Position numbers and translations under genes: made by a program. The notes under the pieces were generated by a model, which was given only the letters and a program-made list of their open reading frames with translations, was not told the DNA's origin and made no database searches. A stretch of DNA of 64,000 nucleotides from Planctobacterium marinum (lineage in GTDB: Bacteria > Pseudomonadota > Gammaproteobacteria > Enterobacterales > Alteromonadaceae), in NCBI RefSeq assembly GCF_020687805.1, contig NZ_JAJEWQ010000002.1, positions 313,300 through 377,299 on the forward strand. Reading direction: 5' to 3'. Each line of letters begins with the position of its first letter. The stretch's first letter is position 1. Shown piece after piece: positions 1-9,783 of the stretch.

Positions 1-2
1 AT

Positions 3-3000
3 ACCGGTCAGTCTTCATCCATTCGTGGTGTTATTGAAGGGCCAACAGGCTCGCCAGCAGTAGGTACCACGATTACAATGATTCACCAGCCTTCTGGCAC
101 AGTGAAAGAAGTTGAAGTCAATGCTGAGGGTGCATTTACTGCGCGTGGTCTGCGTGTAGGTGGTCCTTACACTGTGATGATCGTGTCCAAAGAGTTCGAA
201 AGTCAGGTAATCGAAAACGTTTACCTTGAGCTGAACCAGCCGCTTAACCTGGATACACAACTGAACGCCATGCAGGATCTGGAAACCATTACGGTTACCG
301 GTACCCGCAACTTCTTCTCTAACAACGGTGGCAGTAGCGTATTTGGCGAAGACCAAATTATGAAGGGCAATACCTTCAACCGTGATATCAAAGACATCGT
401 TCGTTTAAACCCTCTGGCGGTTGTATCACCTGATGGTACTGAGTTAAGCATCGCTGGTACTAACCCGAAGTTTAACTCACTGACAGTAGATGGTGTGGGT
501 GTCAGCGATACTTTTGGTCTTAATTCCAATGGTTATCCAGCACAGCGTCCGCCTATTTCACTGGATGCGGTAGAGCAGATCTCTGTTGATTTCGCGCCGT
601 TCAATGCCCGTGCTGCGAACTTCTCCGGTGGTAACGTGAATGTAGTTACCAAATCGGGTACCAATGAATTCCACGGTAGTTTCTTCTATGAAGATACTGT
701 TGAGTCTGGTGATGCGGAAGACACTGAGCGTAATCCTGGTGTCGATATTCCGGTAGACACGGATGAAACTACTTTTGGTGTTACCGTTGGTGGTCCGATT
801 ATTCAGGACAAACTGTTTTTCTTTGCTTCTTATGAAGAATGGGAAGAAGGCGTATTATTCGAATATGACCTGAACGATCTGGCTGGCAGTGGACACAGTG
901 TAACCAATGCAGAAGTTGACCGTTTTATTGGCATCATGTCTAACGTATACGGCCTGACAGATTCATTGGGTGGCACTCCACCTAACGATAGCGACAAGAA
1001 AACTCTGGTTAAATTAGATTGGAACATTACGCAAGATCACCGTGCTGACCTGACCTATAGCTACCAGGACAACACTGCGGCGCGTAACTATACAGACTCA
1101 GATTTTACACTAGACATGGGCTCAGGTCTTTGGTTCCAGGCTTCTGAAACCACATTATTAACAGGTCACGTTTACTCTGACTGGAATGATGCATTCTCGA
1201 CTGAAGCCAGCTTCTCCTATAAAGAGTATGAGCAGGCTTCTAACACTTCAGTGGGCTGGGGTGAGATCAATGTTCAGACTGAAAATGGTTCAATCGCTGC
1301 AGGTCAGGATGAGAGCCGTCATGCCAACCGCCTGGCAAACGAAGAGTTGAAGTTCGGTTTACACGCTGTTTATCTGGCGGGTGACGTAGAATATCGCTTT
1401 GGTGTTGAGTACGAAGATTTATCTAACTTCAATATCTTCGGTCGTGACTCTGCAGGTACCTGGTCTTTTGATTCTTTAGACGATTTCGAAAATAAAGCGC
1501 CTTCAAGATTAGAGTATGCCAGCGCCTATACCGGCAATATTAACGATATCGCTTATGACGTCGACAGCAACAAATATGCTGCTTACGGTGAAGCGAACTT
1601 AGAATTGTTCGACGGTTTCATGCTGACGGCTGGTTTGCGTTATGAGCGTATTGGTGTTGATGGTGCACCGCGCCTTAACGAAAACTTCCAGGCCCAGTAT
1701 GGCTATGCAAACACAGAAAACCAGGACGGTTTAGATATTCTGTTACCTCGTATCGGTTTTACTTACGATGTCAACGACGAAATGACTATCCGTGGTGGTG
1801 TAGGCCGTTATACAGGTGGAACACCTCTGGTATGGATTGCCAACGCCTATACGCGTGACGGTGTGACAAACGTAAATGCACCTTCAAGTGCCACCAATGA
1901 GGCGATTGCCAACCCTGACAATGTGGATTTCACCACCATCCCTGGTTCGGTACAGGATTCACTGGTTGCAGGCGCAGGTAGCACCAACACTATTGATCCT
2001 GACTTTGAACTGCCTAACGACTGGCGTTACCAGTTAGCGGTAGACCTGACCTTTGATATTCCTGGTGTTGGCGATGATTTTGCCTGGAGTACAGAGTTTA
2101 GTTATGTTGACAAGAAAGACTCTGCGTTTTGGGTAGACTTGTCTCGCGAGCAGGTAGGTACGGCAACAGATGGCCGCATTATCTGGGGTTCTGTTTATGA
2201 CGATCCGGATCTGCAAGGTAACTGGGACTTACAGTTAACTAATGCCAGCGATGGTGGCCGCAGCATTATCTGGAGTACTTCATTATACAAAGAGTGGGAC
2301 AATGGTCTGACTTTGAGTACCTCATATACTAACCAGAATATTACTGAAGTTAACCCGGGCACCAGCTCTACTGCTGAATCTAACTTCCAGTTTGAAGTTA
2401 CTCAGAATCGTAATATCCCTACTGAAGGTACAGCGTACTACGAAATTGAGCACAGATGGGTTGTGAACCTTTCCTATGAGAAAGAGTTCTTTGAAGGTTA
2501 TGCAACCACCTTCAACCTGTTCTTTGAGCGTCGTTCTGGCGAACCTTTTGCCTGGACCTTAGGTTCATTCCGCGATGCGCACTTTGGTGATCAAGGTGAG
2601 TTCGACGACAGTGATATTTATATCCCCTATCTGCCAGGCAGTGCATCTGATGCCAACTTTGATTTTGATGCTGGCCTGAGCTATGACGAGATTATGGCGA
2701 TTGCAAGCCAGGCGGGAGTCGCTGGTAACGCAGGGGGTTATGTACCTAAATATTCCGGTAGACAACCCTGGGTTACCACTATGGACCTGTCTATTAATCA
2801 GGAAGTCCCTGGCTTTATGGAAGGTCACAAAGCGACGGTTTATCTGAATATTGATAACTTCGCCAACCTGTTAAACGACGACTGGGGTAAGCACTACGAC
2901 ATGCAGTACCCACAACAAATCTTGTTTGACTGGGATCTGAATGACCAGGGCCAATACGTTTATCAGGAACGCTTTGGCGGTACTAACACCAGTAACTTCA

Positions 3001-3062
3001 GCCGTTTTAATGTTGAAGATTCTACATGGCGTATTAAAGTCGGTGTTCGTTACACTTTCTAA
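3..3062 (+). CDS. TonB-dependent receptor, Oar-like, 5'-truncated by window edge
   Basis: Outer-membrane beta-barrel receptor for TonB-dependent uptake of an unidentified ligand. The frame is open to the left edge, so the start and signal peptide lie outside the window. The first in-frame ATG (78) is internal, because the residues before it (SSSIRG) match the mature N-terminus of the next gene. Order: carboxypeptidase-regulatory-like domain (motif ARGLRVGGPY), plug with the LTVDGVGVSD and GLNSNGYP motifs, then a barrel with aromatic strands ending in VGVRYTF, a typical outer-membrane C-terminus. It is a close paralogue of the next gene. The 'Oar-like' label rests on family architecture. The substrate cannot be read from sequence. 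Confidence 0.9.
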   Translation, partial: TGQSSSIRGVIEGPTGSPAVGTTITMIHQPSGTVKEVEVNAEGAFTARGLRVGGPYTVMIVSKEFESQVIENVYLELNQPLNLDTQLNAMQDLETITVTGTRNFFSNNGGSSVFGEDQIMKGNTFNRDIKDIVRLNPLAVVSPDGTELSIAGTNPKFNSLTVDGVGVSDTFGLNSNGYPAQRPPISLDAVEQISVDFAPFNARAANFSGGNVNVVTKSGTNEFHGSFFYEDTVESGDAEDTERNPGVDIPVDTDETTFGVTVGGPIIQDKLFFFASYEEWEEGVLFEYDLNDLAGSGHSVTNAEVDRFIGIMSNVYGLTDSLGGTPPNDSDKKTLVKLDWNITQDHRADLTYSYQDNTAARNYTDSDFTLDMGSGLWFQASETTLLTGHVYSDWNDAFSTEASFSYKEYEQASNTSVGWGEINVQTENGSIAAGQDESRHANRLANEELKFGLHAVYLAGDVEYRFGVEYEDLSNFNIFGRDSAGTWSFDSLDDFENKAPSRLEYASAYTGNINDIAYDVDSNKYAAYGEANLELFDGFMLTAGLRYERIGVDGAPRLNENFQAQYGYANTENQDGLDILLPRIGFTYDVNDEMTIRGGVGRYTGGTPLVWIANAYTRDGVTNVNAPSSATNEAIANPDNVDFTTIPGSVQDSLVAGAGSTNTIDPDFELPNDWRYQLAVDLTFDIPGVGDDFAWSTEFSYVDKKDSAFWVDLSREQVGTATDGRIIWGSVYDDPDLQGNWDLQLTNASDGGRSIIWSTSLYKEWDNGLTLSTSYTNQNITEVNPGTSSTAESNFQFEVTQNRNIPTEGTAYYEIEHRWVVNLSYEKEFFEGYATTFNLFFERRSGEPFAWTLGSFRDAHFGDQGEFDDSDIYIPYLPGSASDANFDFDAGLSYDEIMAIASQAGVAGNAGGYVPKYSGRQPWVTTMDLSINQEVPGFMEGHKATVYLNIDNFANLLNDDWGKHYDMQYPQQILFDWDLNDQGQYVYQERFGGTNTSNFSRFNVEDSTWRIKVGVRYTF

Positions 3063-3088
3063 GTGGCAGTAACACTGATAAAGAGTCG

Positions 3089-3118
3089 AAACCGGGTTTT
3101 GTAACCCGGTTTTTTTTT
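3089..3118 (+). terminator. Rho-independent terminator after the first TonB receptor
   Basis: The stem AAACCGGGTT / AACCCGGTTT is followed by a run of T residues, about 27 bases after the stop codon. Confidence 0.9.
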
Positions 3119-3381
3119 GGTTTTTTTTCTCTGTTTTGTAGTACTTAGCAATATTAATGTCATCAATTTCAACTATCCTTTCGTCGATTTCTTGACCACC
3201 CAGACAGTTTTAAGCCAATATAGAAATGTCTGATGGGAGAGGTAGCGGGGTGCTGCCGTCTTTCTGTTGGTGAAAAAATATTCAATTGTTACAAAGTTCG
3301 TACTATTATTAATCGTGCAATATGAATAAGAATTGGCTTAAGCCATCAATTTCTCTACACACTTAAAACCAGGAAAACACA

Positions 3382-6300
3382 ATGTTTAAAAATACTAAGT
3401 TGAGTAAAGTCGCTTTGGCGGTTGCACTTGCTGGTGGGCTTTCGTCTGTGGCTGTTGCCCAGGAAACCTCATCCAGTATTCGTGGTAACGTAGTTGGTCC
3501 CGCTGGAAATGCAGCAGAAGGAGCAACGGTAACCATTACCCACATTCCATCGGGAACAGTGCGTACTGCGACCGTAAATGGTGCGGGTCAGTTCAGTGCG
3601 CGTGGTTTACGTGTAGGCGGGCCTTATACAATTGAGGTAGATAGTTCGACCTTAGAAGATACCACCATCAATGATGTCTATCTGAATCTGGGTGAACCTT
3701 CGGTATTTGATATTGCATTGGAAGCGGAACAAGCCGTGGAAAGTATCGTGGTTACCGGATCTCAAATTTCTACACTGGCGGGTGGTGAGTTTGGACCTTC
3801 TGCAAACTTTGGTTTAGAAGAGCTGCAAAACGCACCGTCAATTAACCGAAATATTTCTGATATCGTACGTATTGACCCAAGAATCTTCGTGGACGAATCA
3901 AGGGGCAGCATCAACTCTATTCAGTGTGGTGGTAAGAATCCTCGCTTCAATAGTTTGACGGTTGATGGGGTACAAATGAATGACTCCTTTGGTCTTAACT
4001 CCAATGGTTATCCCACAGAACGTATGCCTTTCCCTTACGATGCGATTGAACAGGTTGCAGTAGAGTTGGCGCCGTTTGATGTGCAATACGGTGGCTTTAC
4101 AGCCTGTAATATCAACGCCGTAACTAAGTCCGGCTCCAATGAAATTCACGGCGGTATTTTCTTTGAATATACCAATGATTCACTGCGTGGTGATTCACTG
4201 GAATCAGATGATGTCACTTTAAGTGACTACAGCCGGAAAGAATTTGGTTTTGATGTGGGTTTCCCAATCATCAAAGATAAATTGTTTGCTTACGTTGCCT
4301 ATGAAGAAGCAAATGGTGCAAACCTGTTTGACCGCGGCGCTATTGGTTCAGGTGCTGTGAACGAAATAAACATTACCCAGGCCGAGCTGGATGAGATTGC
4401 AGATATTGCACGAAACGTCTACAACTACGATCCAGGTGCAATTCCTTCCAGTTTAGACAACTATGACGAAAAATTACTGGTTAAACTGGACTGGAACATT
4501 AATTCTGATCATCGCGCATCCTTCACTTATCTGTATAACGATGGTAACAATTACACAGAATCAGATGGTGATTTAAACGAGTTTGAATTTGAAAATCACC
4601 TGTACGAGCGTGGCGCTGAGCTGAATTCCTACGTTATGTCTATCTATTCAGACTGGTCAGATAAATTCACTACCGAATTGCGATTGGGTTATCTGGAACT
4701 GGACAATCGTCAGATCAGTGTTGGTGGTACAGACTTTGGTGAAATTCGGATTGAAACTGACGATGTTGATGTGTACATCGGTGGTGATGATAGCCGCCAG
4801 GCCAACAAGTTGTATTACGATCAGTCAGACATTATCTTCAAAGGTAACTACTACTTTGACAATGGTCACACCTTATCCTTCGGTGTCGAGTCTAAGTCTC
4901 TGGATGTATTTAACATGTTTGTGCAACACTCTGAGACTGAAATTCGCTTTGATGGCATCGAAAACTTCCGCAATGGTTTTGCTGATGCCATTTACTACAA
5001 CAACGCACCTTCCAATATTCCTGAAGACGCCGCAGCTGAATGGGGTTACACGCAAAATGCTGTTTATATTCAGGACGAATTCGAGCCTATTTACGACCTG
5101 ATCCTGAAAGTGGGCTTGCGTTACGACTGGTATACGACCAGCGACGCCCCGCTTGAAAACCCTGACTTTGTCGCTGACTACGGCTTCTCAAACTCAACGA
5201 ACCTGGATGGTGAAGGCTTATTACAACCTCGTGTTGGCTTTACTTACACCTTAAGTGATGACACCACACTTCGCGGTGGTGTGGGTCTCTACACCGGTGG
5301 TAATCCGGTTGTTTGGATGTCTAACAACTTCTCTGCAAACAATGTATTACAGTTTGGTCAGCGTGGTCGCTCATTTGGTTACACCGATGGTTCACGTTCC
5401 TTGTTTGACGATGATGTCGTTTACGCAGGATTAGAGCAAGGGGTACCAAATGGCCCGGGTTACGGCATTCCGCAGGAGTTGTATGATGCAGTAGCGGGTG
5501 GCGTAGGTGATAATTTTGAAATCAACTACCTTGATCCGGATTACGAACTATCTTCAGAGTGGAAATTCGCATTAGGCGCAACGCATATTTTGCCGGGTGA
5601 CTACGTGACCACGGTTGATTTATTGGTGTCGCGTACTCAAGACGCCACGATAGTTTTACGCGGTGATATCGAACAAGTTGGTACGAACGACGATGGTTAT
5701 CCAATCTACGACAGTGTCAGAGAGCCGTCTTTTGTACTGACAAACTCTGACGAAGACAGCACATCTGTTTCGTTATCTGGCTCGATTGCTAAACAGCATG
5801 ACAACGGTGTGGATTGGAGATTGGGTTACGCCTATAGCAATGCGAAAGACGTACAGCCAATGACCAGCTCAGTGGCGTTCTCCAACTACACGAGCCGTGC
5901 CTTCTTTGATCCTCAGGAGCAAGTGTCCTCTCTGTCTAATTACAATATCAGACACCGTTTTACAGCGACGTTAAATTATGCAACTGAGCTGTTTGATGGT
6001 CTAGAGACACGATTCTCTCTGTATGGTTCGTCTAATTCTGGTCAACCTTACAGCAATACCTTTGACGGTACGATTGACCCGTATAACTTTACGCCATATC
6101 TGGATTTCTTACCGATTGTGTTGAGACCTGGTGATACGCGTAACAGTGAACAGGGATCATGGTGGACTAAAGTTGATTTACGGATCACACAAGAAGTTCC
6201 GGGGTTTAGCGATGGTCACACTGGGCAGTTTTACCTGGTTATTGATAACCTGACCAACTTCCTGAATGACGACTGGGGTATTCTGGAGCAAGTCAACTTC

Positions 6301-6393
6301 CCGAATACCGTTGAAGAAGGAACTCCGGCTGAAGTTCGTATCGGTGATGCTTCACTGTACGAAATTAAAGCAGGCTTTTCTTATAAGTTTTAA
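3382..6393 (+). CDS. TonB-dependent receptor, Oar-like
   Basis: Complete 1003-residue outer-membrane receptor. It has a signal peptide (about residues 1-26, cleavage after SVAVA), a carboxypeptidase-regulatory-like domain (about 30-115), a plug domain containing VVTGSQIS and LTVDGVQMNDSFGLNSNGYP, then a large barrel ending in AGFSYKF. An AGGAAAA ribosome-binding site precedes the ATG. It has its own upstream gap and terminator, so it is probably transcribed separately from its paralogue. The plug has Cys residues (SIQCGGKNPRF, FTACNIN) that the first receptor lacks, which could form a disulfide. Such tandem paralogues usually differ in substrate; none can be named here. Confidence 0.93.
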   Translation: MFKNTKLSKVALAVALAGGLSSVAVAQETSSSIRGNVVGPAGNAAEGATVTITHIPSGTVRTATVNGAGQFSARGLRVGGPYTIEVDSSTLEDTTINDVYLNLGEPSVFDIALEAEQAVESIVVTGSQISTLAGGEFGPSANFGLEELQNAPSINRNISDIVRIDPRIFVDESRGSINSIQCGGKNPRFNSLTVDGVQMNDSFGLNSNGYPTERMPFPYDAIEQVAVELAPFDVQYGGFTACNINAVTKSGSNEIHGGIFFEYTNDSLRGDSLESDDVTLSDYSRKEFGFDVGFPIIKDKLFAYVAYEEANGANLFDRGAIGSGAVNEINITQAELDEIADIARNVYNYDPGAIPSSLDNYDEKLLVKLDWNINSDHRASFTYLYNDGNNYTESDGDLNEFEFENHLYERGAELNSYVMSIYSDWSDKFTTELRLGYLELDNRQISVGGTDFGEIRIETDDVDVYIGGDDSRQANKLYYDQSDIIFKGNYYFDNGHTLSFGVESKSLDVFNMFVQHSETEIRFDGIENFRNGFADAIYYNNAPSNIPEDAAAEWGYTQNAVYIQDEFEPIYDLILKVGLRYDWYTTSDAPLENPDFVADYGFSNSTNLDGEGLLQPRVGFTYTLSDDTTLRGGVGLYTGGNPVVWMSNNFSANNVLQFGQRGRSFGYTDGSRSLFDDDVVYAGLEQGVPNGPGYGIPQELYDAVAGGVGDNFEINYLDPDYELSSEWKFALGATHILPGDYVTTVDLLVSRTQDATIVLRGDIEQVGTNDDGYPIYDSVREPSFVLTNSDEDSTSVSLSGSIAKQHDNGVDWRLGYAYSNAKDVQPMTSSVAFSNYTSRAFFDPQEQVSSLSNYNIRHRFTATLNYATELFDGLETRFSLYGSSNSGQPYSNTFDGTIDPYNFTPYLDFLPIVLRPGDTRNSEQGSWWTKVDLRITQEVPGFSDGHTGQFYLVIDNLTNFLNDDWGILEQVNFPNTVEEGTPAEVRIGDASLYEIKAGFSYKF

Positions 6394-6422
6394 TCGGGGC
6401 AAAATCCTGAGGTAATGAGTGG

Positions 6423-6447
6423 AGCCGGGCAATTGCCCGGCTTTTTT
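6423..6447 (+). terminator. Rho-independent terminator after the second TonB receptor
   Basis: GCCGGGC-AATT-GCCCGGC stem followed by TTTTTT, about 30 bases past the receptor stop codon. Confidence 0.92.
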
Positions 6448-6532
6448 ATTAAAGCTTAAAAATCAACCATGTTCGTTTCGGCGCACTTCTTGCTGTTGTT
6501 TACATTCTCAAAAAGCAACACAGGAATCACCC

Positions 6533-9500
6533 ATGGATTTTTTTTGGCTGATTGCCAGTGCAATGCTGGTGTTTTTGATGCAGGCAGGGTTTTTATGCCT
6601 GGAAACCGGAAAAATACGTAGCAAAAACAGCATCAACGTCGCTGCCAAGAACCTCTCTGACCTCATTGTTGCCTCAGTGGTATTTTGGTTATTTGGTTTT
6701 GGTTTGATGTTCGGTGACTCATTATGGGGCATTGTGGGTACCACAGAGCTTCTTTTTGGTGCGCATAGCTCTGCCTGGCAAATGAGCTTCTTCTTATTTC
6801 AGCTAATGTTTTGTGGCACGGCGGCAACACTTTTATCGGGTGCCGTGGCTGAACGCATGTCTTATCGTGGCTATATTTTGGTCACGCTCATTTTGTGTTG
6901 TTTTATTTATCCTGTCGTGGGGCATTGGGCATGGGCATCGGCGTTTAACGCCGAAAATCTGGGCTGGTTGCAGAAACTGGGGTTTGTTGATTTTGCCGGT
7001 TCCACAATTGTGCATTCAGTGGGGGGCTGGATAGCGCTGGCAGCGGTGATTGTGATTGGCCCCAGAATTGGTCGATTTGATACCGGGAAAAAAATCCCGG
7101 TGGGTAGCAACCTGCCTTTATCGGTGTTGGGCACCATTCTTATCTGGTTGGGTTGGTTTGGATTTAATGGTGGTTCCACACTGATCTTTAATGAAAGCGT
7201 ACCCGGGGTGCTACTTAACACCTGCCTTGCGGCCGCCTGGGGCGGGGTGGCATCTGCCTCTATTTTCATGTGGCGTCACAAATTTGTAGATGTGACTTAC
7301 ATTCTCAACGGGGTCATTGCGGGATTAGTTTCTATTACCGCTTCAGCCCATGCTGTATCAGTGGCACAGGCTGCGCTGATTGGCGCTTTGGGCGGTGTTT
7401 TATTGTATTTTGGTACGCTGCTGATGGACCGATTAAAGCTGGATGATGCCTTAAGTGTGGTTCCGGCGCACCTTATTGCCGGTATCTGGGGTACCCTGTC
7501 TGTGGCTTTTTTTGGGGAACCCACGCTGCTGGCTACCGGGTTGAGCTTTTGGCAACAATTGTGGGTCCAGAGTTTGGGTATTGTCGTCATTGGACTGTTT
7601 TGTTTTTTTACCAGTCTGTTGTTTCTACATTTGATCAATCGCATTGTGCCGCTTCGGGTATCTGCCGAACAAGAATACCTGGGCATGAATATCAGTGAGC
7701 ACAAAGCGTCTACGGAACTGATTGACTTGTTAAGCGAAATGCAAACTCAGGAAAAACAAGGCCAGTTTGAACAGTCAGTGGAAGAGGAGCCGTTTACCGA
7801 AGTGGGCCAAATCGCCCGACAATACAATCGGGTTATCAATCGCGTTCAAACGGAAATGGCCAAGCGTGATAATGCCATTGAGAACTTTCGCTCCAGCGAG
7901 AAACGCAAAAGTGCCATTTTAGATGCTTCGATGGACTGTATCATCACTATTGACCTGAAAGGCCATGTTATTGAATTTAACCCCGCGGCTGAAAGAACCT
8001 TCGGACAAATTAAAAGTCAGGTTGTGGGCAAAAGTTTTGTGCAATTATTCGTCTTAGACGATACGCAGGCCCGGGTTGAAGACAGCCTGGCCCACAAATT
8101 TTCGGAACCTGAAGGGTTATTGCTAAATCGCCGTAATCGCATTGCTTTGCGCCGTGTTACCGGTGAGATGTTTCCTGCGGAAATTACCATCACCAGCGCT
8201 TCACTTGGACTATTAAACGAAAGTGAATACACACTTCATGTGCGTGATATCACCCGCCAAACTCGTATGCAGGACAGGTTACAGCAATTGGTGTTTACCG
8301 ACCCTCTTACTGGCCTGTACAACCGAACCTATTTGATGGACGCCCTGCAACAACACCTGGAAGATGACAATGCTGCTGGCCCGGATTTGGCGTTATTCTT
8401 TTTAGACTTAGACCGTTTCAAGCAGATCAATGATACCCTGGGCCACAAAGCCGGTGATCACCTGCTAAAAGAAGTCGCGAAACGCCTTAAAGAGGTCACT
8501 CGTGACACCGACATCGTGGCAAGGTGGGGCGGCGATGAGTTCGTGGTGATGATGACGGGGATCGCCAGTCAGTCAACGGTTGAGAATATCGCCGCTAAAA
8601 TACTCACCATTATGCGCAAACCGGTTAAGTTGCAGGATAAAGAACTTAAAATCCTTACCAGCATTGGCGTTGCCATGCAAAAGACGGCACCGGTATCAGC
8701 CGAAGCGTTAATCCAACAGGCTGATATTGCCATGTATTACGCCAAAGAGGCGGGCAGAGATAATTGCAAAGTGTTTATGCCAGAAATGGCGGAAAGTGCG
8801 TCTGAGCAGTTTTTCTTCGGGCAGGCATTGCGCAGTGCCTTAAATCATCCTGAGCAATTCCATATTTTGTATCAGCCTAAAGTCAATATGCAACAGCGGG
8901 TAATTGGTACCGAAGCGCTATTGCGTTGGCAGGTACCCGACAAAGGCCCGGTCAGCCCGGCTACATTTATTCCTATCGCCGAACAACAAGACATCATCAT
9001 TCAACTGGAAGAAATGGTTTTCCAAATGGTGTTTCAGCAACTCAGCGAATGGCGAAAACAGGGCAAAAATCTGCTACCGGTAGCTATAAACTTATCCGGT
9101 AAACACCTGGTTTCCGGTAAGCTGGTACCGCTGATTACGCGATTGATAAAGGAATATGAGATCAGTGGTGAATTGCTGGAAATAGAAGTCACCGAAGGCG
9201 TGTTCTTAACAGATACGCAAGGTTGCTCTGAGGTGCTCCGGTCGTTGAAACAGTTAGATATCAAAGTGGCGATTGACGATTTTGGCACCGGCTATTCCTC
9301 ATTGAGTTATCTGAAAAACCTGCCTTTAGATATTCTTAAGATTGATCGTTCCTTTGTTGAAGAAAGCGCCAACTCCTCCGAGGGACAGAAAATATGTTCC
9401 ACCATTATTAATTTAGCAGAAAGCCTGGAGCTGGAAACAATCGCAGAAGGGGTTGAAACCGAGCAGCAGTTTCGCTTTTTACAGAGCAAAGGCTGTCGAT

Positions 9501-9583
9501 GTTTTCAGGGCTATTACTTTTACAAACCCTTACCCGCCAGCGAGTTGGTGGGCTTGTTAGACGATACCCGACAGCGAGCCTGA
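6533..9583 (+). CDS. Ammonium transporter fused to PAS-GGDEF-EAL domains
   Basis: A 1016-residue membrane protein. Residues 1-370 are an Amt/Rh-type channel with DFAGSTIVHSVGG (first pore His) and PAHLIAGIWG (second). After a helical linker come a PAS domain (about 455-575), GGDEF (about 585-745; intact GGDEF near 665, with an RxxD inhibitory site five residues upstream) and EAL (about 760-1012; EALLRW and DDFGTGYSS present). Both cyclic-di-GMP synthesis and breakdown look possible. The inference is that ammonium passage or binding tunes cyclic-di-GMP. I chose the ATG at 6533: it has AGGAA upstream and starts the first membrane helix. An in-frame ATG at 6419 would run through the preceding terminator. 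Confidence 0.93.
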   Translation: MDFFWLIASAMLVFLMQAGFLCLETGKIRSKNSINVAAKNLSDLIVASVVFWLFGFGLMFGDSLWGIVGTTELLFGAHSSAWQMSFFLFQLMFCGTAATLLSGAVAERMSYRGYILVTLILCCFIYPVVGHWAWASAFNAENLGWLQKLGFVDFAGSTIVHSVGGWIALAAVIVIGPRIGRFDTGKKIPVGSNLPLSVLGTILIWLGWFGFNGGSTLIFNESVPGVLLNTCLAAAWGGVASASIFMWRHKFVDVTYILNGVIAGLVSITASAHAVSVAQAALIGALGGVLLYFGTLLMDRLKLDDALSVVPAHLIAGIWGTLSVAFFGEPTLLATGLSFWQQLWVQSLGIVVIGLFCFFTSLLFLHLINRIVPLRVSAEQEYLGMNISEHKASTELIDLLSEMQTQEKQGQFEQSVEEEPFTEVGQIARQYNRVINRVQTEMAKRDNAIENFRSSEKRKSAILDASMDCIITIDLKGHVIEFNPAAERTFGQIKSQVVGKSFVQLFVLDDTQARVEDSLAHKFSEPEGLLLNRRNRIALRRVTGEMFPAEITITSASLGLLNESEYTLHVRDITRQTRMQDRLQQLVFTDPLTGLYNRTYLMDALQQHLEDDNAAGPDLALFFLDLDRFKQINDTLGHKAGDHLLKEVAKRLKEVTRDTDIVARWGGDEFVVMMTGIASQSTVENIAAKILTIMRKPVKLQDKELKILTSIGVAMQKTAPVSAEALIQQADIAMYYAKEAGRDNCKVFMPEMAESASEQFFFGQALRSALNHPEQFHILYQPKVNMQQRVIGTEALLRWQVPDKGPVSPATFIPIAEQQDIIIQLEEMVFQMVFQQLSEWRKQGKNLLPVAINLSGKHLVSGKLVPLITRLIKEYEISGELLEIEVTEGVFLTDTQGCSEVLRSLKQLDIKVAIDDFGTGYSSLSYLKNLPLDILKIDRSFVEESANSSEGQKICSTIINLAESLELETIAEGVETEQQFRFLQSKGCRCFQGYYFYKPLPASELVGLLDDTRQRA

Positions 9584-9783
9584 CGCGCAAGTCAATACCT
9601 GGATCGGCGGTACACTTCAAGTTTAGTGAACGCTGTTCACTTATTGTTCGCAGATAATTTTCTCATTTTTACTATAGTCCTGCCCGTATTTGATAGTTTG
9701 ATTTTCGATTCTCTTCCATGATTTAGCTCAACGTTTGCACAACGATGTTGTGCTTAACCGCAACCGCAATTTGGATTGAGAAC

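Noticed and set aside
6419-6532. Upstream start of the ammonium-transporter fusion
   Set aside because: The extra 38 residues are encoded across a rho-independent terminator and lack a ribosome-binding site.
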